A stretch of DNA of 64,000 nucleotides, taken from NCBI RefSeq assembly GCF_027580225.2, contig NC_073346.2, positions 2,685,001 through 2,749,000 of the forward strand, written 5' to 3'. The position numbers were made by a program, and so were the translations under genes. The notes beneath the pieces are model-generated. The model did not search any database. It was not told the origin of the DNA and saw nothing but the letters and a program-made list of their open reading frames with translations. Origin of the DNA: Misgurnus anguillicaudatus (taxonomy: Eukaryota > Chordata > Actinopteri > Cypriniformes > Cobitidae). This document shows positions 1 through 43,380 of the stretch, one piece after another (position 1 is the first letter of the stretch; every line of letters begins with the position of its first letter).

Positions 1-108
1 ATCGGCTGCCGGGTGGCGCTGTTGTGACGCCATACCGACGCTGCAGCGCAAGAGAAGAAATCAAACCCGGAAGCGGCAGTTGCAGCGTTAAAAAGGGGGA
101 AGTGAGAA
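1..108 (+). promoter_or_regulatory. cnih4: cnih4 5' leader / proximal promoter
   Basis: GC-rich sequence before the cnih4 ATG. It holds an ETS-like CCCGGAAG at 65-72 and a half-CRE TGACGCC near 26-32. No TATA box is visible, as expected for a housekeeping CpG promoter. The transcription start cannot be fixed and more promoter may lie left of the window. Confidence 0.5.
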
Positions 109-177
109 ATGGAGGCGGCCGTGTTCATCTTATCACTCGTTGACTGTTGTGCTTTAATATTCCTCTCTGTTTACTTT
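109..177 (+). CDS. cnih4: cnih4 coding exon 1
   Basis: Encodes residues 1-23, first membrane segment. The donor gtatcc follows TAC TTT; phase 0. Confidence 0.93.
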
Positions 178-3100
178 GTATCCTTCACGCACACTTCACG
201 TTACCATGTTTCTCGTTTGACATTTTTGATGAGATCACCTTTGATCATATTTTAGCGGTAATTTCTTGTTTTGTTTATTTCAGCAGACTGTGATTGCGGA
301 TACGATACGTGCTTACTGGTTTATGCATACTTTTAAAATCCTTATCTTTGTGTGTTGTGTTATCGGGGTTTTGTGGTTTTAAACGATTTGCTCACGGTCG
401 TTAGTTACCTTAGTCTGAATTTATTCTGATAAGTTTTCTTGTTATTAGTTGAGGCATTATTACAGTTAATGATCATGCATTTCACAAACACTTTGACAGG
501 TCTGCGTTATTATCGATTGTTGTTTTTTAATCAGTTCTTAACATCATTGTCAGATCATTACTTTATCTGATCTAGAATGTGACTACATCAATGCTCGAGC
601 CTGCTGCTCAAAGTTAAACAAAGTAAGTCTGTGATTTGTGATGTTACTACCAAATGCATGTTTCATGAGCAGTGTACAATACATCTTTAAACGTTTTGAT
701 TGATGGGTTTAAAGGTCGAGATGCGTAAAGGTTGAAAATATGAGATTTTGTTTTTTTATTTACTAAGAAAATTGAAGGAGAACAAACGTTAGGAAAGTTC
801 TATCAATCAAATGTAAGATTGTGGCATTGTGATATATTTCTTGTTGCATTAAATGGTGTTTCCTTGCTTTCACGAAGGACACAAAAGCAGCTCTTTGAAA
901 CACTGGAAGGTCATAAAGACAACCAATGATAAAGTGTATCATAGGTTATGGCCATGCCAGCTAAAATGCATGGGGTTACAATAGCAGGTATATCCTGTAA
1001 TGGGTCATGACGAAATGTTTATTAAATTGGAAAATAATGCAAAATCCTTAGTAGATTTTTGAACCCTGGTCCATGCTATATATCTAGATGGATTGCCTAA
1101 TCATGTCTAAAGACAACAACATATAAATTCAGTCCAGCTTCTCAAAACATTAGAATAATGGCATTTAGCATTTTGTATATAGAAATGCTTATTATTATAC
1201 TTTAATTCTAGTGGCTATATACGGACAGATTACATTATTTTATATTTTGGTCATTTGTGTGGAAAGGTGGAAATATATTTTATAGATACACTTTTCACCA
1301 TTACTTGCAAAACCAAAACCCACCCAAAAATTACAATTCTGTCATCATTTTTTCACTCTCGTGTTGTGGCAAACCTGTATTGATTTCTTTGTTCTGCTGA
1401 ACACACTGTTAGATATTTTGAGCAATGTTTGTTACCAAACCATTTTTGGGCACCATTGACTTCCAACAGTATTTTTCTGTCCTACTATGGAAGTCAATGG
1501 TGCTCCTGTTTCCTGCTTGTTTATGAATATCTTCCTCTGTGTTCTGTGAAACGGGGACATTTATACAGGTTTGTAACAGCTTGAGGGTGAGTAAATGATG
1601 ACAATTTTTATTTTAGGGTGAACTATCCCTTTAAGGGTTAAGATCTGTCCAATGTAAGATATTTACTCCAGGGCATGTTTTAACATACTGTATACGAGAC
1701 ATAGTTGAAAAACATTTAAAAAATGTACCTGTCTAAATGTAAAGAAACAGCTGCTCTGTTAGCATTTTCTGTTGTTGAGTTTGAAGTGTTGCAGTAGATT
1801 TTTGTCTGTCATGTGTTTTTATTAACTTTATGTTTATGTTCAGTGGGTTATACCTGAGATGATAGGTCAGGCTCTGGCCACGGTGTTAATGCTGGTTTCC
1901 ATGCACTGGTTTGTGTTTCTTCTCAACCTGCCTGTGGCAGCGTGGAATGTTTACAGGTAATCTGTCTGAAACATAGAAAATGCAATCTAACAACTAACTC
2001 TTTGGATTATAACTAACCCTTTTTCCCCCTGGTGAGCAGATACGTGAAGGTTCCATTGGGGAACATGGGAGTCTATGATCCGACAGAGATTCACAACAGA
2101 GGTCAGCTGAAGTCCCACATGAAGGAAGCCATGATCAAACTGGGCTTCCACCTTCTCTGCTTCTTCATCTACCTGTACAGGTAATAGACTCTTACTCTGC
2201 CAGTTTGCATTAAAAAAGACATTCCCTAAATTTTATTTATTTCATTTTATTTATCCAGGAAGGTCTCATTGAGATACAATATCTCTTCTACCAGAGAGTC
2301 CTGGTCAATGTAGCCTAAATAACAATATAGTTTTCATACTTTATAGATGCACATTAATTTATCAATTTATTATTGAAAATGCTTTATATTAACTTATTTC
2401 CCGCCAGCCTTTTTTTCAAAGTTGCCCGCCAGCATTTATGGTATTTTATACAAATGTTTCACAAAATGCCTCCCAGGAAAATGTTGTTCTATAAATTTAT
2501 AAACATACTAATATATCAAATAAAAAAGAACAGACCCTTCAAACAAACAAACAAACAAACAAAACGGGGAAAAAACATGTCATCCTGTCTTCATTTGTTC
2601 TCTTTTTATAACCTCATAAATATGGGTAGGTTTCTTCAAAAATCCTAAATTTTATAATTTGGACAGCCCTAGTGATTCCCTTTCAGACACCAAATTTATG
2701 GAGGAGAGTAATGAATCACGCAGCATGATTTGTACCATTATTTAACGCGCCATAAAAGCATGCCTAAAACACTACTCTAATTTGCACTGCTCTGCGTAGA
2801 TTGCTTTGGTCATTATGGAAATTTTTGCACCTGTGCACCTTGTCAGTAAATCACTCGAAATTTCCACTCCCATCAATGATTTTCCGAAATTGGGCTCTCA
2901 CGCTGATTTACCCTGTTTTGTAAATCTGTTAAACTGATGATACCACAATAATAGAACAAAAGTTTGTTTTACAATCTGAGCCCACGGATGTTTTACTCAA
3001 CCGATTAAATGTCAAACTAATTTAGGGTGACCACACGTGCCATTCTTCCCGAATGCGTCCTGGTCAGGATTTTCGGTGCGTCTTCCGGAAGTCGTATTTG

Positions 3101-3443
3101 TCGACCGCATACTTCATAGAGGATTATTATTATTATTACAGAAAAGCAACCGTTACATTTGAAGGAAAGAATGAAACTACGATTGTATGTCTTATGTTTT
3201 TAACTGAATGGCGTATGCGGTCAACAAATACGACTTCCGGAAGATGCACCGAAATCCTGGCCAGTACGCATCCGGGAAGAATGGCATGTACGGTCACCCA
3301 AACTAATTCTCTTCTAGCCATTTAGAGTTTCTGATTAAGTGAAATCCCCATGTAACCTTTTTGTTTACCTTGCTGTACATGAGGTTTGATGTGTTATCAC
3401 TTGTGTCTTTTGCAGCATGATCCTTGCACTGATCAATGACTGA
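109..3443 (+). CDS. cnih4: Cornichon homolog 4 (CNIH4), complete, 5 exons
   Basis: Coding exons 109-177, 554-622, 1844-1956, 2040-2180 and 3416-3443 join in frame to 420 nt: 139 aa plus TGA, the usual CNIH4 length. All introns have GT donors and AG acceptors. The family signature is clear: [14 protein letters not shown] at the N-terminus, [18 protein letters not shown] after the first membrane segment, [20 protein letters not shown], then [20 protein letters not shown] and a hydrophobic C-terminus ending MILALIND. Cornichons are small multi-pass ER/Golgi proteins that act as COPII cargo receptors; CNIH4 is known for exporting GPCRs from the ER. Hydrophobic stretches lie near residues 5-27, 56-76 and 117-137. 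The start is the first ATG of exon 1, preceded by a GC-rich leader. The gene is tail-to-tail with wdr26, a pairing I recall as also present in human 1q42. No broken codons were seen. Confidence 0.97.
178..1318. other. cnih4 introns 1 and 2, no further element recognised
   Basis: AT-rich intronic sequence around exon 2. No repeat, RNA gene or extra exon could be supported. Confidence 0.5.
554..622 (+). CDS. cnih4: cnih4 coding exon 2
   Basis: Encodes residues 24-46, including [15 protein letters not shown]. It sits between a ttgtcag acceptor and a gtaagt donor; phase 0 on both sides. Confidence 0.95.
1319..1634. mobile_element. MITE of the fish 'GGGATAGTTCACCC' family
   Basis: Imperfect inverted repeat: the left side begins CACCCAAAAATTAC and the right side ends TTTAGGGTGAACTATCCCTT, with an internal palindromic half around CACCATTGACTTCCA / GGAAGTCAATGGTG. 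The same family recurs at 24776-24983. Such elements are extremely common in cyprinid genomes. It lies in cnih4 intron 2. Confidence 0.8.
1844..1956 (+). CDS. cnih4: cnih4 coding exon 3
   Basis: Encodes residues 47-84, starting WVIPEMIGQ and covering the second membrane segment. Ends inside an AG-A arginine codon (phase 2). Confidence 0.96.
2040..2180 (+). CDS. cnih4: cnih4 coding exon 4
   Basis: Encodes residues 84-131, with the conserved [20 protein letters not shown] block. Ends at TAC AG, phase 2, with donor gtaatag. Confidence 0.97.
2387..2650. mobile_element. Partial copy of the TTAA/CTCTTTCCCCGCC family
   Basis: Shares the block CCGCCAGC...TTTTTCAAAGTTGCC...CCAGGAAAATGTTGTTCT...AACAGACCCTT with copies at 47040-47697 and 53250-53615. 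Only part of the element remains in cnih4 intron 4. Confidence 0.6.
3023..3299. mobile_element. Foldback element with ~95-bp inverted repeats and 9-bp TSD
   Basis: The two halves are near-mirror images: GGGTGACC...GCCATTCTTCCCG...CTTCCGGAAGTCGTATTTGT on the left, and its complement on the right. They surround a short ATT-rich spacer. AAACTAATT flanks both sides (3014-3022 and 3300-3308). A 9-bp duplication with long TIRs suggests a Mutator-like origin (inference). It lies in cnih4 intron 4, just before the last exon. Confidence 0.8.
3416..3443 (+). CDS. cnih4: cnih4 coding exon 5 (terminal)
   Basis: A 28-nt coding end giving S-MILALIND and stop TGA at 3441-3443, after acceptor tttgcag. Confidence 0.95.
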
Positions 3444-3855
3444 CCCGCAGCAGTCTTTACAACACCGCTTGCCAAATCATAAACTGACCTTTACGTATTG
3501 TGAAACAAGCTCAAGTTTACCAGTCAGAAGAACAGCCCCATCTCTCCTCAAGACATCATATCACTTTACAGACAACTACAACTCAATTCTGCTTATCACA
3601 AACCCCTGGATGAACTGAAGAACAGATGTCAAATTGCTGTTTTCTGATCATTTGATATGTATTTGTTTCATTTTGTTTGTTGGACTTAAGTGATCTTGCA
3701 CTGCTTCTCAGGGCTGAAGCATCAAGACAATCGCACTGTCCTCTGCAAATCACTGAATGCACACAGGTGATTTTTACGAATGCGTCCGGGTCACAAAGCC
3801 CAAAAGATAAAAGAAATTCTGTTTTTACATAAATAAAATGAAGCCTATTTTTAAA
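3444..3855 (+). other. cnih4: cnih4 3' UTR with AATAAA
   Basis: Follows the stop codon. AATAAA at 3832-3837 is the first good polyadenylation signal, giving a ~410-nt UTR. A second AATAAA at 4793-4798 could serve a longer transcript. Confidence 0.55.
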
Positions 3856-5077
3856 AATAAATAAGAGGTTTTAGATTGTGATGTTTGCCTCGAATACTTA
3901 TTACTTGTAATGTGGCCACACATTTTTTTTATTATTATGCTTATTGTCATAAAAATTGTCACAATTCAAAAAGTAGGCTTTGTTTTATTTTTTCCTTTGG
4001 ATTTGGGATTTTTTTCTTGATAGGTTTTGTGATATTCACTCACACATCCACCTGACTTTGTTTTTTTTTTTCAAATTTGATTTATCACCTGTATGTATTG
4101 TTGTTTGAGAATTAGATGAACTATTATCAAATAGCTTATCTCTATTATTGTAAGATTTTCTTTCAGTTGAAGCTTTAAGGTTTTATAAGCTGTCACATTA
4201 GATTTTTATGTAAACTTTGTCTTTGGTTGTACTGTTTTCGGGTTTTGGCTGTCAACATGTACATTGTAACATTGCATTTCATTCTGAAATCAGATTTGAT
4301 CAATCAGTCAGGTGTTTGGTGAGTTCACAAAACCTGTCAATAACATATTTCTTGAACTTTATTATATTAATGCATATAAAACTCAATATGGTAGTTATGA
4401 AATTTGGTTAATTGTAGTAAAAATATTCACAATGCAAAATAATTTTTACAGTTCTAAAGCAGTTACGCAAGATTTAATTTCTGTAACAACAGTATTTTTA
4501 GGGTTAATTCCTGCTGGGTAACCAGACATAGGTGTGTGGTAACAGGTTGTTTTATATAAGCACTCCATTCCCCTGGTTAAGTTAAACACTACACAGCTCT
4601 GGTGATGGGTCCAGCTAATGCTCTTCATTTATTAAACAGTGTTGTCCTGCATTGTGACAGCTGTCGAATAGCCCTGTTCAACAGCACATCTTAATGAACG
4701 TCGAGTGGTCGCGTGTTTCTTCATCTGGATTTGAGTTTGGTTTGTGAGATTTTGTCATCACTTTCTTTTGTGTATTTACTGTTATGGGGTTTAATAAAAA
4801 AAATCATTGACCAATCGTCACCATTTATATTCCAAATAATGATTTGTAATGAATGTTGCATTGTTCTAAATGTACACTTTGCACGTATATATAGCTATCA
4901 TTATGAAAACACAAATGATTGAAAATAGATGTGTAAACATTGTTGCTATAAATACTAAAATGGATTGCTAGTAATGTTGAATGGTCAGGTTCTTGAAAAG
5001 CCCTTTTTTATTTAAAAAAACCTCAAGTCTGACTATTATGAGCCCCGAGATTACGCAACAATATATTCCTCTACAAA
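3856..5077. other. Intergenic, nothing recognised
   Basis: AT-rich DNA beyond the cnih4 UTR. No repeat boundaries, RNA gene or plausible exon were seen. Confidence 0.45.
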
Positions 5078-5324
5078 GCCACAAGCAGTGTTGGGGGTAA
5101 CGCATTACAGGTAACATGCATTACGAAATAATATTACTTTTCTGAAGTAACAAGTACAGTAATGCATTACTTTTTAAATGTACACATTAATTTTTGAGTT
5201 ACTTTTTTAAAAAGTAACGCAAGTTACTTTTTTAGTTTAATTAATTTGATTTTAAAAAATGATGTACTGAATTAAACTGAACGTAGTCACATTATGCACG
5301 TGTACACGCGCGTGTGGGAACAGT

Positions 5325-6212
5325 TTAAAGGGACAGTAAGTAGGATTTACCCATCTAGTGGTGAAATTGTATTTTGCATTCAAACGAACAGTGCTCTCTA
5401 GCGCCTCACTCTTCCGAATGCGTGTTGCAACTACGGTAGCCGTTATGTAATCACTGATCTCCTTGTCAGTTTCAGCTGGTTCACACATAGATATGTATAT
5501 AAAGGCTAGATGGCTCGTCCGCGCTGCTGGCCAATTGAGTGCAACGTCCGCATTTTGGCGGCCATCTTAGGACAGGGCGCTCGCTCACTCGTGGCGTTGA
5601 GTTTTAGTGATGCAGGTGCTTTTGGGTGGCCATGGCTTGCTTAATTTTTTACCGATTTTCAAGCGGTTTGGTTTGTTATAAACGTCAAAGATGTACCTAT
5701 GACACTGCATACCTATACTAAAAATAAAAAATAAATTCATGAAACATGTTAAAGCATCCAGAATTATAGCCACGTTAATAACGTTTGTAAAAACCCAAAC
5801 CGTTTGAAAATCGGTAGAAAATTGAGCAAGTTATGGTCATTTAAAAGTACCTGCACCATTAAACTCAATGCTACGAGTGGGCGGGCGCCCTGTCCTAAGA
5901 TGGCCGCCAGGTGATGCCGTTAGGGACTCCGCCTTGAGCCATCTAGCCTTTATACATATCTATGGTTGCAGCTGGTTCACGTGTTCTGAATGAAAACGCG
6001 TTGGTAGGCTAGTGCTTTATGACCCTCTTTGCTATTATAGTTTATCAATACGGCGGAACGACATGGAAGCCTCCTTGGACTTACCCGTTCAATGTAAGTA
6101 AAGAGAAGAATCACTGGCAGAGGTCATTTGACACGAACAAGGACATATTTATGAATAAAGACATTGATTTTGATTAATAAAACACTTAAAACCCTACTTA
6201 CTGTCCCTTTAA
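5325..6212. mobile_element. MITE with TIR TTTAAAGGGACAGTAAGTAGG, middle of nest
   Basis: Left end TTTAAAGGGACAGTAAGTAG and right end CCTACTTACTGTCCCTTTAA are near-perfect inverted repeats. It interrupts the 5086-6490 element and is itself interrupted at 5486-5964. Confidence 0.8.
5486..5964. mobile_element. MITE 'CATAGATATG' copy A, innermost
   Basis: TIR CATAGATATGTATA...AGGCTAGATGGCT is mirrored by AGCCATCTAGCCTTTATAC...CTATG. A second inverted pair, GGCGGCCATCTTAGGACAG / CTGTCCTAAGATGGCCGCC, lies inside. The sister copy at 59103-59582 has the same layout. The immediate flanks do not form a clean TSD, although CAGCTGGTTCAC occurs on both sides. Confidence 0.85.
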
Positions 6213-6529
6213 GTCAGAAACTAAGATGGCAGGCCAGAGCTCGACATATTTGTGATGAAATAAACAATTTCTGAATGCAGAACTTTTCAGTCAAAAAAAA
6301 AAAAAAAAACACCTGCAAGACCTGAAAGAGATCAAGCCTCAGAGAAGAAAAAGTAACTCAAAAGTAACTAAAAAGTAAAGTAAGCATTACTTTCCATGAA
6401 AAATAACTAAGCAACGCAATTAGTTACTTTTTTGGGGAGTAACTTAATATTATAATGAATTACTTTTAAAAGTAACTTTCCCCAACACTGACCACAAGTC
6501 AATAATGTAATAATTAAAAAATTATTTAA

Positions 6530-6697
6530 GAGAACAACTTTATAAGTGTTCCTGTGTATCTCTGTGGTAAGGCATTGCTTAGCAATACACAAGGTCACGG
6601 GTTTGAACCCAGGGAACACACAAACTAATAAAAATAACTTGTATACCTTGTAATGCATGCTTTGGATAAAAGCACCTGCCAAATGCAGAAATGCAAA
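6530..6697 (+). repeat. tRNA-derived SINE
   Basis: Polymerase III-like A-box region TGTGGTAAGGC (~6562-6572) and B box GGTTTGAACCC (6600-6610). The tail CTTTGGATAAAAGCACCTGC is typical of teleost SINEs mobilised by L2-type LINEs. Diverged and unlikely to be active. Confidence 0.8.
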
Positions 6698-6989
6698 AAT
6701 GCAGTTCCATCATTCAGAGAAGCCTGTGTTATTACTCAACAGTGACTCATATGAAGCACTGCAAATAGTGAGTCCTACAGTCCCAAACTGTAGTATTATA
6801 CTATCAATTTCATAGAAATGTCTGGAAAGTCATTGTCCCAAACCCTGTATAAAATATTCTGAAAACATAAACAGCAGAGACTTTAGTTCAACCAGTCGGC
6901 TCTTGGCTGATCTTTATAGGATTGGTTTTTAAAGTGTGATCTCCTAGACATTCATCAACATTAATCTAATGAAAGTGACGACTTTAGAT

Positions 6990-9228
6990 AGTTTAAAACC
7001 CTGAATGCTTTATTTAAAGTATGTATACATAACACCTCTCCTACATAACATTACATAATAGTACAATCACTTAGAATAATAACACACTGAAATGCAAAAC
7101 AGATCTCTCAGAACCTGACTGCAATAAACTTAGTCGTTGCCCAGAACTCAACCCGGGGCGCTACTGTTACCCCTCATAGCGTTTGCCCTCATAGCACAAG
7201 AAAGTCAAAACTAAGACATCAAATGAAACACAAATATTTATAAGAAAAGGAAAGTTAAGTTGCATAAACCAGAACGTACAACACCACAATTGAGTGATAT
7301 CTTCATGGCTGCTTCACATATGTGTGAGGCTTGTTTCTGCATGCACGTTTTTTGTTGTGTGTTTATGTGTGTGTCACTCCTGGGAAATGAAACAGGTTTG
7401 GCTGGTTGGGTTATGAATAACCTGTACAGAGGAGCTTACAGGTGAGAAACGGTTAACATTGTATGGGAGCACACATGGCAAGAAATACACACATCTGTAT
7501 ATATCTATTTATATATCTATAGTTTCTTCATATATATATATATTTATATTTATATCTATATGAAGAAAACATAATCAAACAAGGCAAAGTTTCTTTAGCT
7601 TGAATGACTTAAATGTGACTTACAACACTCTGAATACCTAAATTATTATAAGGTACACCTGCGTGTAATAATGCGCAATATGGTATTAAAGTATTTCACG
7701 AATAGAAAAAAGCTGTTAAAGAGGCCATCTTTTATATGATCATACAAGGGAAAAGAAGCAATAAAAGAGCAAACCAAAATTATACCCCCAAAATAAAAGC
7801 GAATAAAACATAAGTGATGACTATTCATATACATGTCCAAAAAGAATAAAAAAAACCCACCAAGAAATCCATGCGATAATGTAAAAAAACAAAAGAGGGA
7901 ACGAGACCATCGAGGACCAAAGAGACGAATACGATGGTGTTGGAATGGCAGGGGAACAAACAATTGAATACAGACAGATGTGGGAATTCATTGTAGTTAT
8001 TTCTGTGACAACACATTTCTCATGATCCAAAACTTTAGATTCTTAATTCCCCAACGTCTCTAAGAGTAAGAGCCTATACATTCACTGCAGCGATGACCTC
8101 AACCATGTTTGAAACATCTATTAGCCGCTTACAATAGCAAAGTATGCACACCGAAGGCCGTTATATACACGTGGTTTTAATCTAGAAAATGACTTTAGCT
8201 CATTCGTTTGTTAGAAGAATGCATAGCATGCTGTAAGTCTAGGCAAGCCTCGCAGACTCGGATATGGCTCGGACTTCAATTTCAAGCCCGTTACCAAAAA
8301 ATAACCGCAGCCTGTTGCGTTTCTTTTGCGGCGACTATATCGGTCCATCTCAAGTATTAAGAATAATTCATCACGTCTAGTGAATCTCTCCCCTCTCCAG
8401 ATACCCAATACAGTACCATATAATCAATGACAGAGGGAAAAACTGCAGCCGAGGGTCACGTCTGGAAGTTCCTAATCTAAGCAAATGAAAGGACGATTTC
8501 TAGCTGTTAAAAATGCCTGTAATTTCAGTCATTTAAAATTCTCGTAGGTCATGGAGGAAAGACGAAAACAATATCATGTATTTCTGCTGGTGAAGACACT
8601 TTTGAGCATTCGCTGTCACAGAGGTGGCTAAAAGGGCACAAAAGTTCATGCTGAAAAAAAAGATATGATTCGTTATAGAACAACTCTATCCGTGCGAGTC
8701 TCTTTTGAAACCACGACGGCCTATTTCACGACCGCAGAAGATCTGGAGATCGCACATGCCACGATAGGGTCGTATTGTCCCCTCGCTGAGTGTATATTGT
8801 ACAGAACAAAAGCGAGCCCGAGGCCTTGATTCATTCACAATAATAAATTAAAGCCATAATAAATAATTTCAATGGCGTTCGTTTGTGTGCGTGTGGATTC
8901 AGGAGACAGTCGTCCACTCAGGATGCAGTGTAGAAAGGAGGAGGAGTTTGATCGAGGTGAGTGTGTCCTCTTTGAAGCGTGTGGCGTGACCGTTTTGTGG
9001 TGCCACATGGGGTCTGAAGTCAGATGGTAAAGGGCGGCAGCCGGTTTCATTTAATTCCACTGAAACGGCGTCTCCTCCAATGCTGCCATTGCGGGTGGGA
9101 GATGTGTAACCACCAGAAAAAAGCATCCATCTGATTTTGTGTTTACTTCATTATTTTTTCATTCTTCATTCACTATAGTGCGTCCCGCTGTCAAGTTTCC
9201 AAAGTGGACATCTGCTCCAGGGTCAACA
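6990..9228 (-). other. wdr26: wdr26 3' UTR (putative)
   Basis: About 2.2 kb of largely repeat-free sequence follows the wdr26 stop on the minus strand. It ends near AATAAA (TTTATT on the plus strand, 7009-7014). A long 3' UTR is usual for WDR26. An AT-rich ATATAT patch lies at ~7497-7560. Reading frames in this stretch show no homology I recognise and are probably chance. Confidence 0.55.
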
Positions 9229-41168
<31,940 letters not shown>

Positions 41169-41600
41169 GTTATGAAACGCGTCAAAAGTGTTGGATCTGT
41201 TATTAAAGCGGACGGATGAGCGCTTGTGGGGGGTTGGGAGAGCAGCCGCAGAGAGGCCCGTGATCCCGGCAGCAGACGCCCCGCTCTCTCCTGCTCCCTC
41301 CGCCGCCGAGCCTCGGCTTTTCTTTCGCGGGGGCGGCGAAGCTCCGCCGGTTTCCGAGTCGGACGAGGAGGACGCGGAGGCCAGAGTTTCCTCAACGGCG
41401 ATGTCAAGAGTCGAGACGCCCTTCAGGCTCGATTTCAATGCGATTTGGGACACAACATCCCCCGCTATTCGCTCTCCGCTCTTGTTATTGTTTGTCAGAG
41501 AACAGCTGCAAGTCCATTATGGACGTCCGTGCGTGGTGACGTCACAGGAAGCGGCGCGACAACCTTGAACTCCCTGGTATAGGTGACGTCACACTACAGA
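41169..41600 (-). promoter_or_regulatory. wdr26: wdr26 CpG-rich 5' UTR and core promoter
   Basis: CpG-dense sequence upstream of the ATG. Two full palindromic CREs (TGACGTCA) lie at 41537-41544 and 41584-41591, with an ETS-like AGGAAGCGG at 41546-41554. No TATA box is seen. The in-frame sequence from 41516 to 41169 has no stop and no ATG. The transcription start is not resolvable. Confidence 0.65.
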
Positions 41601-43378
41601 AAACGCTCTTTCAGCAGCAGTGCTGTGCATTACAACAAGTACTGAGTGAGCATCCGTCAAGTTTCACAAATTTAGCATTGTATTTGTTGGTACTGAAAAA
41701 ACACCATATTTTTTAACCATTCTATAAAATCTTTGGATTAGTTTGCATGTTTAAGGTATACTATAGATTTTTGTTCACAATTTTCACTTTAAGCAGATGG
41801 GATCGATCCATTCATTCTTTAAATCATCGTCATCTGCAGGGTCACAGGCAGGCAAGATACTCCCTGAAATTGATGGTCAGTTGTAAAATAAAAACCAAAT
41901 CAAAGATTCTCCATCCTTTTTGGCTGTGGTGTAGTGGTGCCTGAAAAAGTGGGTATACTCTTAATTTATGCCCCCATTTTTTTAAAGTGGTTTTAAGTGG
42001 GTATACCCCATGCCATCTAATAAAGAAGCTGGTATAGGCTATACCTGTGTATACCCTGCATCTAAAACCATTAAAACAGGTAGTAGTAGTATACTTTATT
42101 GTCCTTGAGAGGAAAATTGTCATGGACTACATGTTGCTGCAGGACCCACATACAAGGTGTAATAAATGTTTCATAATGTTTTTATTTCATTTTTTACTGG
42201 TGACAGTGGTGACCAATATCAGAGTTTCCTAAACCAGTGTAGCAACTTGTTTTCTAAAATTCGATCATACAAATAATTGTTGCCTTAGTAAATGTAAGGG
42301 CAGAATTAATGTGACATATTTACAGTGTGGTGGCAATTTCTTTGTAATATGTTAGGAGGCTAAAATGATCAAACAGAAACCAATTCTGGTAACATATCAT
42401 TCAATGTGCCATTTTATTTCATATCTAAGGATAATTCAAAAATATCAAACTTTAGCAAAATCCTGCATCCGACCGGCCACAATGTCATGCCCTCCATTTT
42501 AACATATGAAAGTCAAAATCAAATGCTTTCTCTGCTAACACATACAGACTATCCCTGACGTTTGTAATAAATAAACTGTTTGGCCCATTTTTAAGATCCA
42601 CAGATCCATCCTGACGCCCATCTCATACAATACTCTAACTAGAACGTTTACAATCATAATATAAAAATATGACTTGTTGGGAAAGAGTTTGATTGCAAAA
42701 TTGTACTGGACAGCAGAATGCTATTACGGAAATGAACTATTGCACATTCATCTAATATTTCAGGAAAGACACAGTCGGGAATCTATTATGATCTAAGAAT
42801 CCTCCATCCCTGGAATACTGCCAATGAATGTAGTGCAGATATATTTCAAACACACATAATGAACCTGTTCACAGTGATACTCGTATTTCCTTAGAGTACC
42901 ACAAACTGATGCACAAAATGGCTTCTATTTGGCACGAGGAACACTGATACTAGAATGTAACGTGTAGTGGGATCCAAAAGTCTGAGACCACAAGTGAAAG
43001 CTCATCTGATTTCAAATGATATTTTCAGCCAAAGCAATCTTAGTGAAACGATTCTCATAATTTTTCATTTGCTATGTGCCACTCCTCACTTATAAATAGT
43101 ATGCACTTCACCTGGCATGAAAACCACAGGTTTGTGCGAGACCTGGTGATCCATGTCTAGCATGACTGTAAATAAATCCAGTGAGCATCTTGTGTGCTTG
43201 GATGAAAGCAAACAAACTGATGACATACACATGGGTTGACGTGCAATGTCACTATACCCTTGCGTTTGATTAGTGACCTTGTAATATTATCTGTCTTGCA
43301 TATTCCTAAAAATTTTTTCCTTATTTACACCACAGCCTGTCTCTGGTTAAATCTTTCTAAATTCTGCAACTTAGAATC
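41601..43378. other. wdr26-adcy3 intergenic / possible distal adcy3 3' UTR
   Basis: Mostly unique AT-rich DNA. Minus-strand AATAAA signals (TTTATT) lie at 42181-42186 and 42413-42418. No exon or strong repeat boundary was found. Confidence 0.4.
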
Positions 43379-43380
43379 TA

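Larger units (their letters stand above)
5086..6490. mobile_element. hAT-like non-autonomous element, outer member of a 3-level nest
   Basis: Ends CAGTGTTGGGGGTAACGC... and ...AAGTAACTTTCCCCAACACTG form the terminal inverted repeat. GCCACAAG (5078-5085) and ACCACAAG (6491-6498) are an 8-bp target duplication with one mismatch. Only the two arms remain around inner insertions. This is a well-known teleost repeat end; the hAT assignment rests on the 8-bp TSD and CAGTG end. Confidence 0.82.

Noticed and set aside
6562..6610. Functional tRNA gene
   Set aside because: Only A- and B-box-like segments are present; there is no cloverleaf, and the body continues into a SINE tail.
7260..9126. Small genes in the region between cnih4 and wdr26
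   Set aside because: The frames are short, lack homology and lie in the probable wdr26 3' UTR.
41188..41582. Plus-strand open frames across the wdr26 CpG-rich promoter
   Set aside because: They are shadows of GC-rich coding and leader sequence on the other strand, with no recognisable domain.
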